Source of the DNA: an uncultured Streptomyces sp.
Lineage (GTDB): Bacteria; Actinomycetota; Actinomycetes; Streptomycetales; Streptomycetaceae
Length of the DNA stretch: 64,000 bases
Assembly (NCBI RefSeq): GCF_947488945.1
Contig: NZ_CANLBS010000017.1
Span: 124,001-188,000, forward strand
Direction of reading: 5' to 3'
Part shown: in pieces, positions 35,244-43,472 of the stretch
How positions within the stretch are numbered: the stretch's first letter is position 1
How the letters are laid out: every line of letters starts with the position of its first letter
Notes under the pieces: generated by a model
Database searches by the model: none
What the model was told of the DNA's origin: nothing
What the model saw: the letters and a program-made list of their open reading frames with translations, nothing else
Made by a program: the position numbers and the translations under genes

Positions 35244-36533
35244 ATGACGAGCACCTCCTTACCCGCAGCCGCCACGTCCGGAGGCGGCTGCCCCGCGCAC
35301 CTCTCCACCGCCCCCGTGCAGCTCGGCGGGGGCGCGCTCCAGGCCGAACCTCGGGCCCTGTACCGGAAGATGCGGCACGAGTACGGGTCCGTGGTACCCG
35401 TGGAGCTCCCCGGAGGGGTTCCCGCCTGGCTGGTCGTCGGGTACCGGGAGCTGCACCGGGTCATGGGCGACGGCGAGCTCTTCCCTCGGGACGTCGGGCT
35501 GTGGAACCAGTGGGAGCGCATTCCCGAGGACTGGCCGCTGCTCCCCATGGTCGGCCGGCCCATGCCATCCATCTACTTCACCGCGGGCGCCGAACACCGC
35601 CGGCACGCGGCGATGGTGGTGCCCGCGCTGGAGGCGGCGGACCCGCTGGAGATCCGGGAGCACTGCGAGCAGCTCGCCGACCGGCTCGTCGACGACGTCT
35701 GCACCCGGGGCGCCGCCGACCTGGTCGCCGACTTCGCCGAGCCGCTGCCCGTCCTCGTCCTGGCCCGGCTCGTCGGCTTCCCCGACGCCGAAGGCAGGGA
35801 CATCGCCCGGGTCCTGAAGGACCTCGCGGACGGGGGGCCCGGCGCCCAGGAGGCGCACGGCCGGTTCGGTGAGCACATGCGGAGGCTGGTGGAGGCCAAG
35901 CGGGCCACCCCCGGCGACGACATCACCTCCCGCATGCTCGCCGATCCGGAGCCCTTCACGGATGAGGAGTACGCCCTCGACCTGATGGCCATCACCGCGG
36001 CCGGGCACCTCACCACCGCCGACTGGATCAGCAACTCGCTGCGTCTGATGCTGACCGAGGACCAGTTCGCCGACTCCCTGGCGGGCGGCCGGCGCAGCGT
36101 CGGCGACGCGATGAACGAGGTCCTCTGGGAGGAGAGCCCGACCCAGATCCTGGCCGGCCGCTGGGCGGCCCGCGACACGCGGCTCGGAGGCCGGACCATC
36201 CGTGCCGGGGACATGCTGCTGCTCGGCCTGGGCGCCGCCAACACCGACCCGCTGATCCGTCAGGACGCGCTGCCGGGCGGCGTGGGGCAACGGGCGGGCA
36301 ACGGGGCGCACCTGGCGTTCAGCCACGGGGAATACCGCTGCCCCTTCCCGGCGCAGGAGATCGCGGAGACCATCGCACGGACCGCCATCGAGGTCATCCT
36401 CGACCGGCTGCCCGACCTCGAACTCGCCGTGCCCGTCCAGGATCTCGTCCGTCGGCCGTCCGCCTTCCTGTGCGGGACGAACGCGCTCCCGGTCCGTTTC
36501 ACGCCCGCGCCCATGACAGGAGACCAGCTGTGA
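35244..36533 (+). CDS. CYP157-type cytochrome P450 lacking the ExxR motif
   Basis: A 429-residue P450-fold protein. The heme-ligand region reads AFSHGEYRCPFPAQE with Cys366, but the usual His two before Cys is Tyr364 and the Gly two after it is Phe. The K-helix has Glu292-Val-Leu-Trp295 instead of ExxR, the hallmark of the CYP157 family, reported to dispense with this motif. The I-helix is ITAAGHLTTADW. It overlaps the next P450 by GTGA. CYP157 members often sit beside a CYP154, as here, and often in conservons, though the cvn genes are absent from this window. Redox partner and substrate unknown. Confidence 0.85.
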   Translation: MTSTSLPAAATSGGGCPAHLSTAPVQLGGGALQAEPRALYRKMRHEYGSVVPVELPGGVPAWLVVGYRELHRVMGDGELFPRDVGLWNQWERIPEDWPLLPMVGRPMPSIYFTAGAEHRRHAAMVVPALEAADPLEIREHCEQLADRLVDDVCTRGAADLVADFAEPLPVLVLARLVGFPDAEGRDIARVLKDLADGGPGAQEAHGRFGEHMRRLVEAKRATPGDDITSRMLADPEPFTDEEYALDLMAITAAGHLTTADWISNSLRLMLTEDQFADSLAGGRRSVGDAMNEVLWEESPTQILAGRWAARDTRLGGRTIRAGDMLLLGLGAANTDPLIRQDALPGGVGQRAGNGAHLAFSHGEYRCPFPAQEIAETIARTAIEVILDRLPDLELAVPVQDLVRRPSAFLCGTNALPVRFTPAPMTGDQL

Positions 36534-37753
36534 ACTGCCCGTACGCCACCGTGGTCGTCGATCCGCTGGTCCAGGATCTCGACGGTGAGACCGAACGGCT
36601 CCGCGCGTTCTCTCCGCTCGCGCGCGTCGAGCTCCTCGGGGTCCCCGCGTGGGCGATCACCGGGCACGCCGAGGCCCGTCGGCTCCTCGTCGACCCGCGG
36701 CTGGTGAAGGACCTGGACGCCTGGGGCCTGTGGCGCAGCGGTGAGGTGACCCACGCCTGGCCGCTCATCGGCATGATCGACGCGGGGCGTTCCATGTTCA
36801 CCGTGGACGGCGAGGAGCACCGCAGGCTGCGGACGAAGACCTCCCAGGCGCTCACCCCGCGCCGCCTGGAGGCGATCCGCCCCGAGATCGAGCGGTTCAC
36901 CGCAGAGCTGCTGGACGCGCTCGCCGAGCAGGGCGCGGACGGCGTCGTGGACCTCAAGTCCGTGTTCGCCCAGCCGCTGCCGATGCGCGTGGTCGGTCTG
37001 CTGATGGGCGTGGACGAGGCGCTGCACCCCATGCTGACCCGGCAGTACAAGGCGTTCTTCTCCATGCTCACCCCGCAGGAGGAACGTCTCGCTCTGCTTG
37101 CCGAACTCGACGTCTTCTACGCCGAGTTGGTGCGGGGGAAGACCGCCCGCCCGACCGACGACCTGACCAGCGCGCTGATCCTCGCGGACGAGGGCGGGAA
37201 GCCGCTCACCGAGGAGGAGGTGGTCGGCAACCTCAAGGCGATGGTGGCGGCGGGGCACGAGACCACGATCGGGCTCATCCTCAACGCCGTGCGTGCGCTG
37301 CTCGCCCATCCCGACCAGTTGCGCAAGGTGCTGGACGGTGAGATCCCGTGGGAGACGGTGATCGAGGAGACCCTGCGCTGGGACACGCCCACCACCCACC
37401 TGCTGATGCGGTTCGCGACCGAGGACATCGAGGTCGGTGACCACGTGATCGCGGAGGGGGAGGGCGTGGTGATCTCCTACCGGGCCATCGGCCGCGACAC
37501 CACCCACCACGGGGAGGACGCCGACGCCTTCGACGTCACCCGGCCGACCCCGATCCGGCACATGACCTTCGGCCACGGCCCGCACATCTGTCCCGGAGCG
37601 GCGCTGTCCCGGATCGAGGCCGGCATCGCCCTGCCCGCCCTGTTCGGGCGCTTTCCCGGTCTGCGACTCGCGATCGCCGACGACGAGATCCGCAAGCTGC
37701 CGGTCATGACCCAGAACGACATGGAGGCGTTCCCCGTACTGCTCCACGGCTGA
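36530..37753 (+). CDS. CYP154-type cytochrome P450
   Basis: A 407-residue soluble P450 monooxygenase. All signatures are present: I-helix VAAGHETT, K-helix EETLRW, and heme loop FGHGPHICPGAAL. GTG 36530 overlaps the CYP157 stop, so the two are translationally coupled; the start gives NCPYATVVVDPLVQDLDGE, a usual CYP154 opening. CYP154 enzymes hydroxylate macrocycles and steroids. Electrons would come from an unlinked ferredoxin and reductase, since none is encoded nearby. Confidence 0.85.
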   Translation: MNCPYATVVVDPLVQDLDGETERLRAFSPLARVELLGVPAWAITGHAEARRLLVDPRLVKDLDAWGLWRSGEVTHAWPLIGMIDAGRSMFTVDGEEHRRLRTKTSQALTPRRLEAIRPEIERFTAELLDALAEQGADGVVDLKSVFAQPLPMRVVGLLMGVDEALHPMLTRQYKAFFSMLTPQEERLALLAELDVFYAELVRGKTARPTDDLTSALILADEGGKPLTEEEVVGNLKAMVAAGHETTIGLILNAVRALLAHPDQLRKVLDGEIPWETVIEETLRWDTPTTHLLMRFATEDIEVGDHVIAEGEGVVISYRAIGRDTTHHGEDADAFDVTRPTPIRHMTFGHGPHICPGAALSRIEAGIALPALFGRFPGLRLAIADDEIRKLPVMTQNDMEAFPVLLHG

Positions 37754-37770
37754 CCGGGCGCTCCGACCCG

Positions 37771-37850
37771 GCGGGCACCCCGCCCGCGGCGCTCCCACCC
37801 GCGGGTACCTGGCCCGCGGTGCTCCCATCCGCGGGCGCCCCGCCCGCGGC
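37771..37850 (+). repeat. Three 30-bp tandem hairpin units after the P450 pair
   Basis: Units begin at 37771, 37801 and 37831, exactly 30 bases apart. Each begins with a GCGGG(C/T)-loop-(G)CCCGC hairpin of about 17 bases, followed by a GGCGCTCCCACCC-type linker. Compensating changes between units keep the stems. They probably act as stacked terminators for the P450 operon. Confidence 0.65.
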
Positions 37851-37958
37851 GCGGGCGGCCGGCACCGGGCGTACTCTTCGCGGCAACCTTTTCGTCGTCG
37901 GTGGCGACTGGAGGACGGAGCCCCACATCCTCCGCCCCCGACCGAAACGGATCACGTC

Positions 37959-39044
37959 ATGGCTGTGAATCGACGACGTACGGCTCTTCGTCCCGGACCG
38001 CGCCGGGTGGTGACACTGGGGGTGAGCGCAGTGCTGGCTGCGGGCGCGCTCCAGGCGACCGGGTCGGCCTCGGCCGCCGCGGTGGCGACCACGCTCACCG
38101 TCGCCAAGGACGGCAGCGGGCAGTACACGACGGTGCAGGCCGCGGTGAACGCGGTCCCGGCGGGCAACACGGCACGGGTGGTCGTCCTCATCAAGCCGGG
38201 AACCTACCGCGAGTTGGTGAAGATCCCCTCCACCAAGCAGAACGTCACCCTGCAGGGCAGCGGTACCAGCCGAAACGACACGGTCATCGTCTACGGCAAC
38301 GCCTCCGGCACGCAGAAACCCGACGGGTCGGGTACGTACGGGACCAGTGGCAGCGCGACCCTCGCGGCTGAAGCAAACGGCTTCCAGGCCCGCAACCTCA
38401 CCATCGCCAACGACTTCGACGAGGCCGCGCACCAGAACATGAGCGGCCTTCAGGCGGTCGCGCTGCGTACCGCCGCCGACAAGGTCGTCCTCGACTCCGT
38501 CGTCGTCACCGGCGACCAGGACACCCTGCTGCTGGACACCGCCTCCAAGACGACGCTCGGGCGCGTCTGGATGACCAACTCCTATGTCGTCGGCAACGTC
38601 GACTTCATCTTCGGCCGGGCCACCGCGGTGATCGACAAGTCGGTCATCACGCTGAAGAAGCGCTGGGACGGCAGTTCGGCCGGCTACATCACGGCGCCCA
38701 GCACCGCCGCCGGACGCAAGGGCTTCCTGATCACCGGCTCGACCGTCAACGGCGATGTCTCCGCCGCCTCCTTTTACCTCGGCCGGCCGTGGCACGCGGG
38801 CGGCGACGCGACGCTCGACCCGATGGCCACCTTCCGCGGTACGACGCTCAGTTCGGCCGTCAAAGCCGCCCCGTGGACGGACATGAGCGGCTTCTCCTGG
38901 AAGGACGACCGGTTCGCGGAGTACCGCAACACCGGTCCCGGTGCCGGTTCCGCGAGCGGCGACCGCCCCCAGCTCTCGGACGCGCAGGCCGCGGAGCAGG
39001 AGACCGCCGACTGGCTGGCAGACTGGACGCCTTCGGCTTCCTGA
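37959..39044 (+). CDS. Secreted pectin methylesterase (CE8)
   Basis: A 361-residue exported pectinesterase that de-esterifies homogalacturonan. A signal peptide ending ASAAAVA precedes a right-handed beta-helix. Catalytic landmarks are in order: SGLQAVAL, the acid Asp in TGDQDTLLL, the nucleophile Asp in VGNVDFIFGRAT and the Arg/Trp pair in YLGRPWHAGG. The N-terminal TVAKDGSGQYTTVQAAVNAV is a family signature. It lies just upstream of the LacI gene and fits a plant-wall degradation locus. No palindromic operator is visible before it. Confidence 0.9.
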   Translation: MAVNRRRTALRPGPRRVVTLGVSAVLAAGALQATGSASAAAVATTLTVAKDGSGQYTTVQAAVNAVPAGNTARVVVLIKPGTYRELVKIPSTKQNVTLQGSGTSRNDTVIVYGNASGTQKPDGSGTYGTSGSATLAAEANGFQARNLTIANDFDEAAHQNMSGLQAVALRTAADKVVLDSVVVTGDQDTLLLDTASKTTLGRVWMTNSYVVGNVDFIFGRATAVIDKSVITLKKRWDGSSAGYITAPSTAAGRKGFLITGSTVNGDVSAASFYLGRPWHAGGDATLDPMATFRGTTLSSAVKAAPWTDMSGFSWKDDRFAEYRNTGPGAGSASGDRPQLSDAQAAEQETADWLADWTPSAS

Positions 39045-39075
39045 CCGGGATGTCGCTCCCGGACGAGATCGGTGG

Positions 39076-39093
39076 AGTCGAAGCGCTTCGACT
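39076..39093. promoter_or_regulatory. LacI-type operator 1, upstream of lacI
   Basis: An 18-bp perfect palindrome with core TCGAAGCGCTTCGA (39078-39091) and central CG, the architecture of LacI-family sites. It lies 170 bases before the LacI start; the same core is found at 54024 and 54192. Confidence 0.75.
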
Positions 39094-39211
39094 GCCCTCA
39101 AAGGCAGTGTTCACAGCACCCTGGACAGTGTTTTACGTCGAAGTCTAGGCTCCACTCTGTTGGTGATGATGGTGCAAGTAGGGGCGCGAAGGAGAGCTCG
39201 ACACCGCCGTG

Positions 39212-39225
39212 TCGAAGCGCTTCAC
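39212..39225. promoter_or_regulatory. LacI-type operator 2, leader of lacI
   Basis: TCGAAGCGCTTCAC keeps 12 of 14 core positions and lies 37 bases before the LacI ATG. With operator 1 it supports autoregulation. Confidence 0.6.
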
Positions 39226-39261
39226 CTCTTTCGTGGACACCTTTTTCAGGGGAGAAGTCGA

Positions 39262-40272
39262 ATGGTCACGCTTGCCGAGGTCGCCCAGCACGCCGGAGTC
39301 TCCGCCAGCACGGTGAGCTACGTCCTCAGCGGGAAACGGTCGATCTCCGCCTCCACCAAGGAGCGCGTCGAACTCAGCATCCAGACGCTGGGCTACCACC
39401 CCAACGCGGGCGCCCGCGCCCTGGCGAGCAGCCGGTCCAACATCATCGCCCTCATGGTGCCGTTGCGGACCGACATGTACGTCCCGGTGATGATGGAGAT
39501 CGCCATCGCCGTCGCCACCGCCGCCCGCACCCACGGGTACGACGTGCTGCTGCTCACCGGTGAGGAGGGCCCGGCCGGGGTGCGCCGCATCGCGGGGAGT
39601 TCCCTCGCGGACGCCGTGATCCTGATGGACGTGGAACTGCACGACGAACGCCTGCCGATCCTGCGGGAGAGCGACCGGGCCGCCGTGCTGATCGGTCTGC
39701 CCGCCGACACGACCGGACTGACCTGCGTGGACCTGGACTTCGAGGCCACCGGAGCGCTCTGCGTCCAGCACCTGACCGACCTCGGACACCGCGAGATCGC
39801 CCTCATCGGCGAGGCGCCCGCCGTGTACGAACGGCACACCGGGTTCGCCGAGCGCACGGTCGACGGGGTACGGGCCAGGGCCGCGGAGACGGGTGTCACC
39901 GTGCTGCACCGGCCGTGCGAGGGCGGGTACGCCGCCATGGCCCGGACGCTCGCCCGCATCTTCGACGAGCGGCCCGGCACCACGGGGTTCATCGTGCAGA
40001 ACGAGGCCGCCGTCGAGCCGCTGCTCAACCTCCTCCAGCAGCAGGGCCGGGCGGTCCCGGAGGACGTGTCCGTCGTCGCGGTCTGCCCCGAGCAGGTGGC
40101 GGTGCAGGCATCCGTCCGGCTCACCTCCGTGGCCATCCCCGCCCAGGAGATGGGCCGTCGCGCGGTGGAACAGGTCATGGCGACGCTCACCGGCCGCATC
40201 ACCGGCGAAGTGGAGCTGCTGGCACCCGAGTTGACCGTACGGGAGAGCACCGGGCCGGCGCCGTCGGCCTGA
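39262..40272 (+). CDS. LacI-family transcriptional regulator of the xyloglucan locus
   Basis: A 336-residue repressor-type protein. The N-terminal HTH plus hinge helix reads TLAEVAQHAGVSASTVSYVL, SGKRSISASTKERV and AGARALASSRSNIIALMV. The rest is a periplasmic-binding-protein-like effector domain with DVELHDERLPIL, DLDFEATGALCVQHL and the dimer-interface IPAQEMGRRAVEQV. Two palindromes lie upstream of its own gene, and the same palindrome is before the importer and GH3-GH31 operons, so a xyloglucan-derived sugar is the expected inducer. ATG 39262 follows GGGGAG. Confidence 0.9.
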   Translation: MVTLAEVAQHAGVSASTVSYVLSGKRSISASTKERVELSIQTLGYHPNAGARALASSRSNIIALMVPLRTDMYVPVMMEIAIAVATAARTHGYDVLLLTGEEGPAGVRRIAGSSLADAVILMDVELHDERLPILRESDRAAVLIGLPADTTGLTCVDLDFEATGALCVQHLTDLGHREIALIGEAPAVYERHTGFAERTVDGVRARAAETGVTVLHRPCEGGYAAMARTLARIFDERPGTTGFIVQNEAAVEPLLNLLQQQGRAVPEDVSVVAVCPEQVAVQASVRLTSVAIPAQEMGRRAVEQVMATLTGRITGEVELLAPELTVRESTGPAPSA

Positions 40273-40321
40273 GGCCGCCGCCCCGCCCCCGCCACCCCCG
40301 CCCCGCCCCGCCCCTCCGGAC

Positions 40322-41299
40322 TCAGCCCCCGCCGCGTCCCGCCGCCACCGCCTCGCCCGTTTCCGTCCGGTAGTAGAGGACCGAGCGGCCGGCGCGGCGG
40401 CGGCCGATGAGGCCGGCGTCGAGCAGTACGCGCAGATGGCGGCCGACCGAACCGAGCCCCTGGCCGGTCAGCGCCACCAGGTGGGTGGTGCTCTTCGGGG
40501 TGCCGAGCAGGACCAGCACGCGGGCCCGCGCGGTGCCGAGCAGCGCGCCGAGCGCCTCCGGTACGGCCACGGCGCCGCCCTGGTCGGCGAGGGTGCCCGA
40601 GCAGGGGTAGACGATCGCGTAGCGGTGCGGGGCGTGCCAGCTCACCCACCCGTGGCCGGGGGTGACCGGTACGAACAGCAGCCGTGCGCCGACGATGTCG
40701 CGCGGCGGATTGGCGCGGGTGTTGATCTGGAGGCGGCTGTCTCCGAGCCACTGCCTGCCCCGCCCCATGCCCTCCAGCGCCGCCGCCCACCCGTCACGCC
40801 CCCCTCTGGCGGCGCGCGCGACGATGTCGGCCTCGATGACTCCGCGGCGGCGCGGCCAGGAGGGCGCGACCGTCCGTTCCCACACCCATTCGAGCAGCGC
40901 CGCCGCCCGTTCCGGCAGGTCGTCGCGGTGCAGAACGGCGGGCAGCGGCCCGCCGAGGGAGGCGAGCAGATCGCTGCGGGCCGCCTCCGGCCGGGTGTCG
41001 CGTACGCCGGCCACTTCGGTGGGGAAGCCGCCGGGACCGTCCTCGCCGGTCGGCGTGGGCGTCAGGAAGTCCGCTGTCCAGGTGCGGCCCAGCGCGGCCC
41101 GGATCAGCGGGGCGGTCACCGGGTCCTCGGCCAACCGTGCCCGGTAGGCGGGAAGATGGTCGTCCAGCCAGGCCCGCTCGCCGGGGTGCGGCGCGGTTCC
41201 CCTGTGCAGGGTCTTGAGCGCTCCGACGGTCTCCGCCAGCGGCGACACCGCGAACCGGCTGTCCGCCAACGTGTCGGCGTCCACCTGCCACCAGCCCAT
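40322..41299 (-). CDS. ArsR-like helix-turn-helix regulator with N-terminal DUF5937-type domain
   Basis: A 325-residue regulator. Residues 1-~230 form an N-terminal domain found in actinobacterial ArsR-like regulators (opening MGWWQVDADTLADSRFAVSP, then LAETVGALKTLHRG). The C-terminal winged helix has ALGALLGTARARVLVLLGTP, STTHLVALTGQGLGSVGRHL and the wing RRRAGRSVLYYRT. It is divergent from an MFS transporter, with an inverted repeat between them, the usual layout of a regulator and its efflux target. It is not obviously part of the xyloglucan regulon. Confidence 0.8.
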   Translation of the reverse strand: MGWWQVDADTLADSRFAVSPLAETVGALKTLHRGTAPHPGERAWLDDHLPAYRARLAEDPVTAPLIRAALGRTWTADFLTPTPTGEDGPGGFPTEVAGVRDTRPEAARSDLLASLGGPLPAVLHRDDLPERAAALLEWVWERTVAPSWPRRRGVIEADIVARAARGGRDGWAAALEGMGRGRQWLGDSRLQINTRANPPRDIVGARLLFVPVTPGHGWVSWHAPHRYAIVYPCSGTLADQGGAVAVPEALGALLGTARARVLVLLGTPKSTTHLVALTGQGLGSVGRHLRVLLDAGLIGRRRAGRSVLYYRTETGEAVAAGRGGG

Positions 41300-41326
41300 G
41301 CCGCCCGCCTCCCCCGCGCCGACGTC

Positions 41327-41346
41327 GTTTCGCGCCGCCGCGAAAC
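41327..41346. promoter_or_regulatory. Inverted repeat between regulator and MFS gene
   Basis: GTTTCGCG-CCGC-CGCGAAAC is an 8+8 bp perfect repeat in the 85-base divergent region, well placed to act as operator for both genes. Confidence 0.5.
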
Positions 41347-41384
41347 ATTAACCGCCGCGCCCCGCCCCGGCCGACACTCCCGCC

Positions 41385-42608
41385 ATGCGTACCTACCGGG
41401 AACTCTTCCGCGTACCTGAGTTCACCCCCCTCTTCGCCGCCGCCTGCGCGGGTGTGGCCGGCCGCACCCTGAGCGGACTGGCCCTCGGCACCCTGGTCTA
41501 CGGGGAGACCGGGTCCCCGCTCTCGTCCGCGCTCGCCATGTTCGCCCCGTCGCTCGCCCAGGTGCTCGGCGCGGCGACCCTGCTGTCGGCCGCCGACCGG
41601 CTCCCGCCCCGCGCCGCGCTGACCGGCCTGGCACTACTGACCTGCGCCGCCACCGCGCTCCTCGCCCTGCCCGGCTTCCCGCTGTGGGCGGCCTTCGCCG
41701 TGCTGCTGTCCCTGGGCGTGGTGTCCGCGCCCGCCGGCGGGGTGCGGTACGGGTTGCTGAACGAGGTCCTCGCCCAGCATGGCTATCTGCTCGGCCGCTC
41801 GCTGCTCAACATGTCCACCGGGCTCATGCAGATCGCCGGATACGGGACGGGAGCGGTGCTGCTGGTCGTGCTGTCGCCGCGAGGGGCGCTGCTCGTCGCG
41901 GCGGCGCTGCACCTGGCCGCCGCGCTCACCGCGCGGTACGGGCTGCTGTGCCGCCCGCCCCGCGCGTCGGGCCGGCTCTCCGTCGCCGCGACGTGGCGGA
42001 TCAACCGGCTGCTCTGGGCGTCGCCGCCCCGCCGGTACGTCTTCCTCGCCCTGTGGGTGCCCAACGGCCTGATCGTGGGGTGCGAGTCGCTGTTCGTCCC
42101 CTACGCGCCCCGGCACGCGGGGCTGCTCTTCGCGTGTGCCGCGCTCGGCATGCTGGCGGGGGACGTGCTGACCGGCCGGTTCCTGCCGCCCCGGTGGCGG
42201 GCGCGGCTCGCGGCGCCGATGCGGCTGCTCCTCGCCGTCCCGTACCTGCTCTTCGCGTACGGGCCGCCGTTGCCCGTCGCCGCGGCGGCCGTCGTGCTGG
42301 CCTCCGTGGGGTACGCGGCGAGTCTGCTGCTCCAGGAGCGACTGCTCGCCCTCACCCCGGAGCGCCGGACCGGACAGGCGCTCGGTCTGCACTCGTCCGG
42401 GACGACGGCCGTGCAGGGGGCGGGCGCGGCGCTGGCGGGCGGTGTCGCCCAGTACACCTCGCCGACCGCGGCGATGGCCGTGATGGCGGTGCTCTCCGTC
42501 GCCGTCACCCTGGTGCTGGCCCCGGGGCTGCGACCTGCGGCCGGGGTTCCGGCGGGCGGGGCCGCCGGCGCGGAAGCGGCCGGGGAGCAGGACGCGCCGG
42601 CGCGGTAG
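41385..42608 (+). CDS. MFS transporter
   Basis: A 407-residue polytopic membrane protein with about 12 hydrophobic segments. The opening YRELFRVPEFTPLFAAACAG then VAGRTLSGLALGTLVYGETG is typical of actinobacterial MFS exporters, and the loop-2 region LLSAADRLPPRAAL resembles the conserved MFS basic loop. Probably a proton-driven exporter controlled by the divergent ArsR-like regulator. Substrate unknown. Confidence 0.85.
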   Translation: MRTYRELFRVPEFTPLFAAACAGVAGRTLSGLALGTLVYGETGSPLSSALAMFAPSLAQVLGAATLLSAADRLPPRAALTGLALLTCAATALLALPGFPLWAAFAVLLSLGVVSAPAGGVRYGLLNEVLAQHGYLLGRSLLNMSTGLMQIAGYGTGAVLLVVLSPRGALLVAAALHLAAALTARYGLLCRPPRASGRLSVAATWRINRLLWASPPRRYVFLALWVPNGLIVGCESLFVPYAPRHAGLLFACAALGMLAGDVLTGRFLPPRWRARLAAPMRLLLAVPYLLFAYGPPLPVAAAAVVLASVGYAASLLLQERLLALTPERRTGQALGLHSSGTTAVQGAGAALAGGVAQYTSPTAAMAVMAVLSVAVTLVLAPGLRPAAGVPAGGAAGAEAAGEQDAPAR

Positions 42609-42670
42609 GCGCGGGACGCGAAGGCGCGTGGGTGCAGGCAGTGGCGCGAAGGCGCGGGGGCGCAGGCGGT

Positions 42671-42714
42671 GGCGCGGGGACCGGTCCTCACCCGGAGGTC
42701 CGGGCCCCCGCGCC
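42671..42714. terminator. GC-rich hairpin between convergent genes
   Basis: GGCGCGGGG (42671-42679) pairs with CCCCGCGCC (42706-42714), with partial inner pairing of ACC/GGT. It lies between the MFS gene and the convergent GH12 gene. No T-tract. Confidence 0.45.
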
Positions 42715-42721
42715 GCTCCCG

Positions 42722-43441
42722 TCAGCCGGAGGAGACGCTGAAGGAGTTCGTCCGGAAGTCCATCCCGCCCGCCGACGAGGTGATCTCGTAGCCGAACTGG
42801 ACGTCACCGATGGTCTCGTCGCCCCACCAGCCCTTGGTGTCCTTGATCCACTTCAGGATCGGCAGCACGTTGACGGTGCCGGCGGACGAGTCCGAGGTGC
42901 GGAGGAACGAGAAGACCTGGTTGGCGCCGTTGTCGCCCTTGTAGACGGCCCAGGTGTGGCCGCCGAGCGTCACCGTCCCCTGCGAGGTGCCGAGGGGGCC
43001 GACCGCGCCGTTGTAGTTGACCCAGAGCATCACCTCGTAGTCGTAGTCGGTGTCCCAGATGTCGTACGAGGTGTTGTACGCCCCGCCGGACGGCACGGTG
43101 ACGTTGTAGCTGCTGGTCAGCGACGTCAGCGAGGAGAGCGGCTTGTTCACGATCTTCTTGGCGTTGGGGTAGGACTTGATGCCGCCGGTGTTCGGGTGGT
43201 CGGCCCAGACGCCCCAGTTGCTGGAGGAGTTGGCCCAGATGGACTGGGTTCCGGCGCCGGAGCCCCAGATGTTGTTGTAGAGGATGTAGTTGTCGGAGGT
43301 GGTGTAGTTGCCCCACTGGTCCGACGAGGACCAGATCGCCGCGTGGGCGGGGGCGGCGGCGAAGCCGATCAGCGCGGCGACGGCCGCGGCCGGTGCCACG
43401 ACGAGACGGGTGAGGGCAGGTCGTGCCGGGGATGACGCCAT
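42722..43441 (-). CDS. Secreted GH12 endo-glucanase / xyloglucanase
   Basis: A 239-residue exported enzyme. The signal peptide ends APAHA. The single catalytic domain has YILYNNIWGSGAGTQSIWAN, the nucleophile in DYEVMLWVNY (Glu136) and the acid/base in DVQFGYEITSSAGG (Glu219), all GH12 landmarks. GH12 enzymes cut beta-1,4-glucans, several preferring xyloglucan, which fits the neighbours. I start at ATG 43441 because AAAGGGA lies just upstream; ATG 43456 is an alternative. It is the last gene of the importer/hydrolase operon, 31 bases after the GH95 gene. Confidence 0.85.
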   Translation of the reverse strand: MASSPARPALTRLVVAPAAAVAALIGFAAAPAHAAIWSSSDQWGNYTTSDNYILYNNIWGSGAGTQSIWANSSSNWGVWADHPNTGGIKSYPNAKKIVNKPLSSLTSLTSSYNVTVPSGGAYNTSYDIWDTDYDYEVMLWVNYNGAVGPLGTSQGTVTLGGHTWAVYKGDNGANQVFSFLRTSDSSAGTVNVLPILKWIKDTKGWWGDETIGDVQFGYEITSSAGGMDFRTNSFSVSSG

Positions 43442-43472
43442 GGTGTCCCTTTCCATGGTGGGGGGAGTGTCG

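Noticed and set aside
35244..37753. P450 pair as part of a conservon
   Set aside because: CYP157/CYP154 pairs often lie in conservons, but the cvnA-D genes (sensor, roadblock, DUF742, GTPase) are not adjacent; the roadblock gene at 16.2 kb is 19 kb away without the others.
37771..37850. Regular 30-bp repeats as a CRISPR array
   Set aside because: Units are directly adjacent with no unique spacers, and no cas genes are present.
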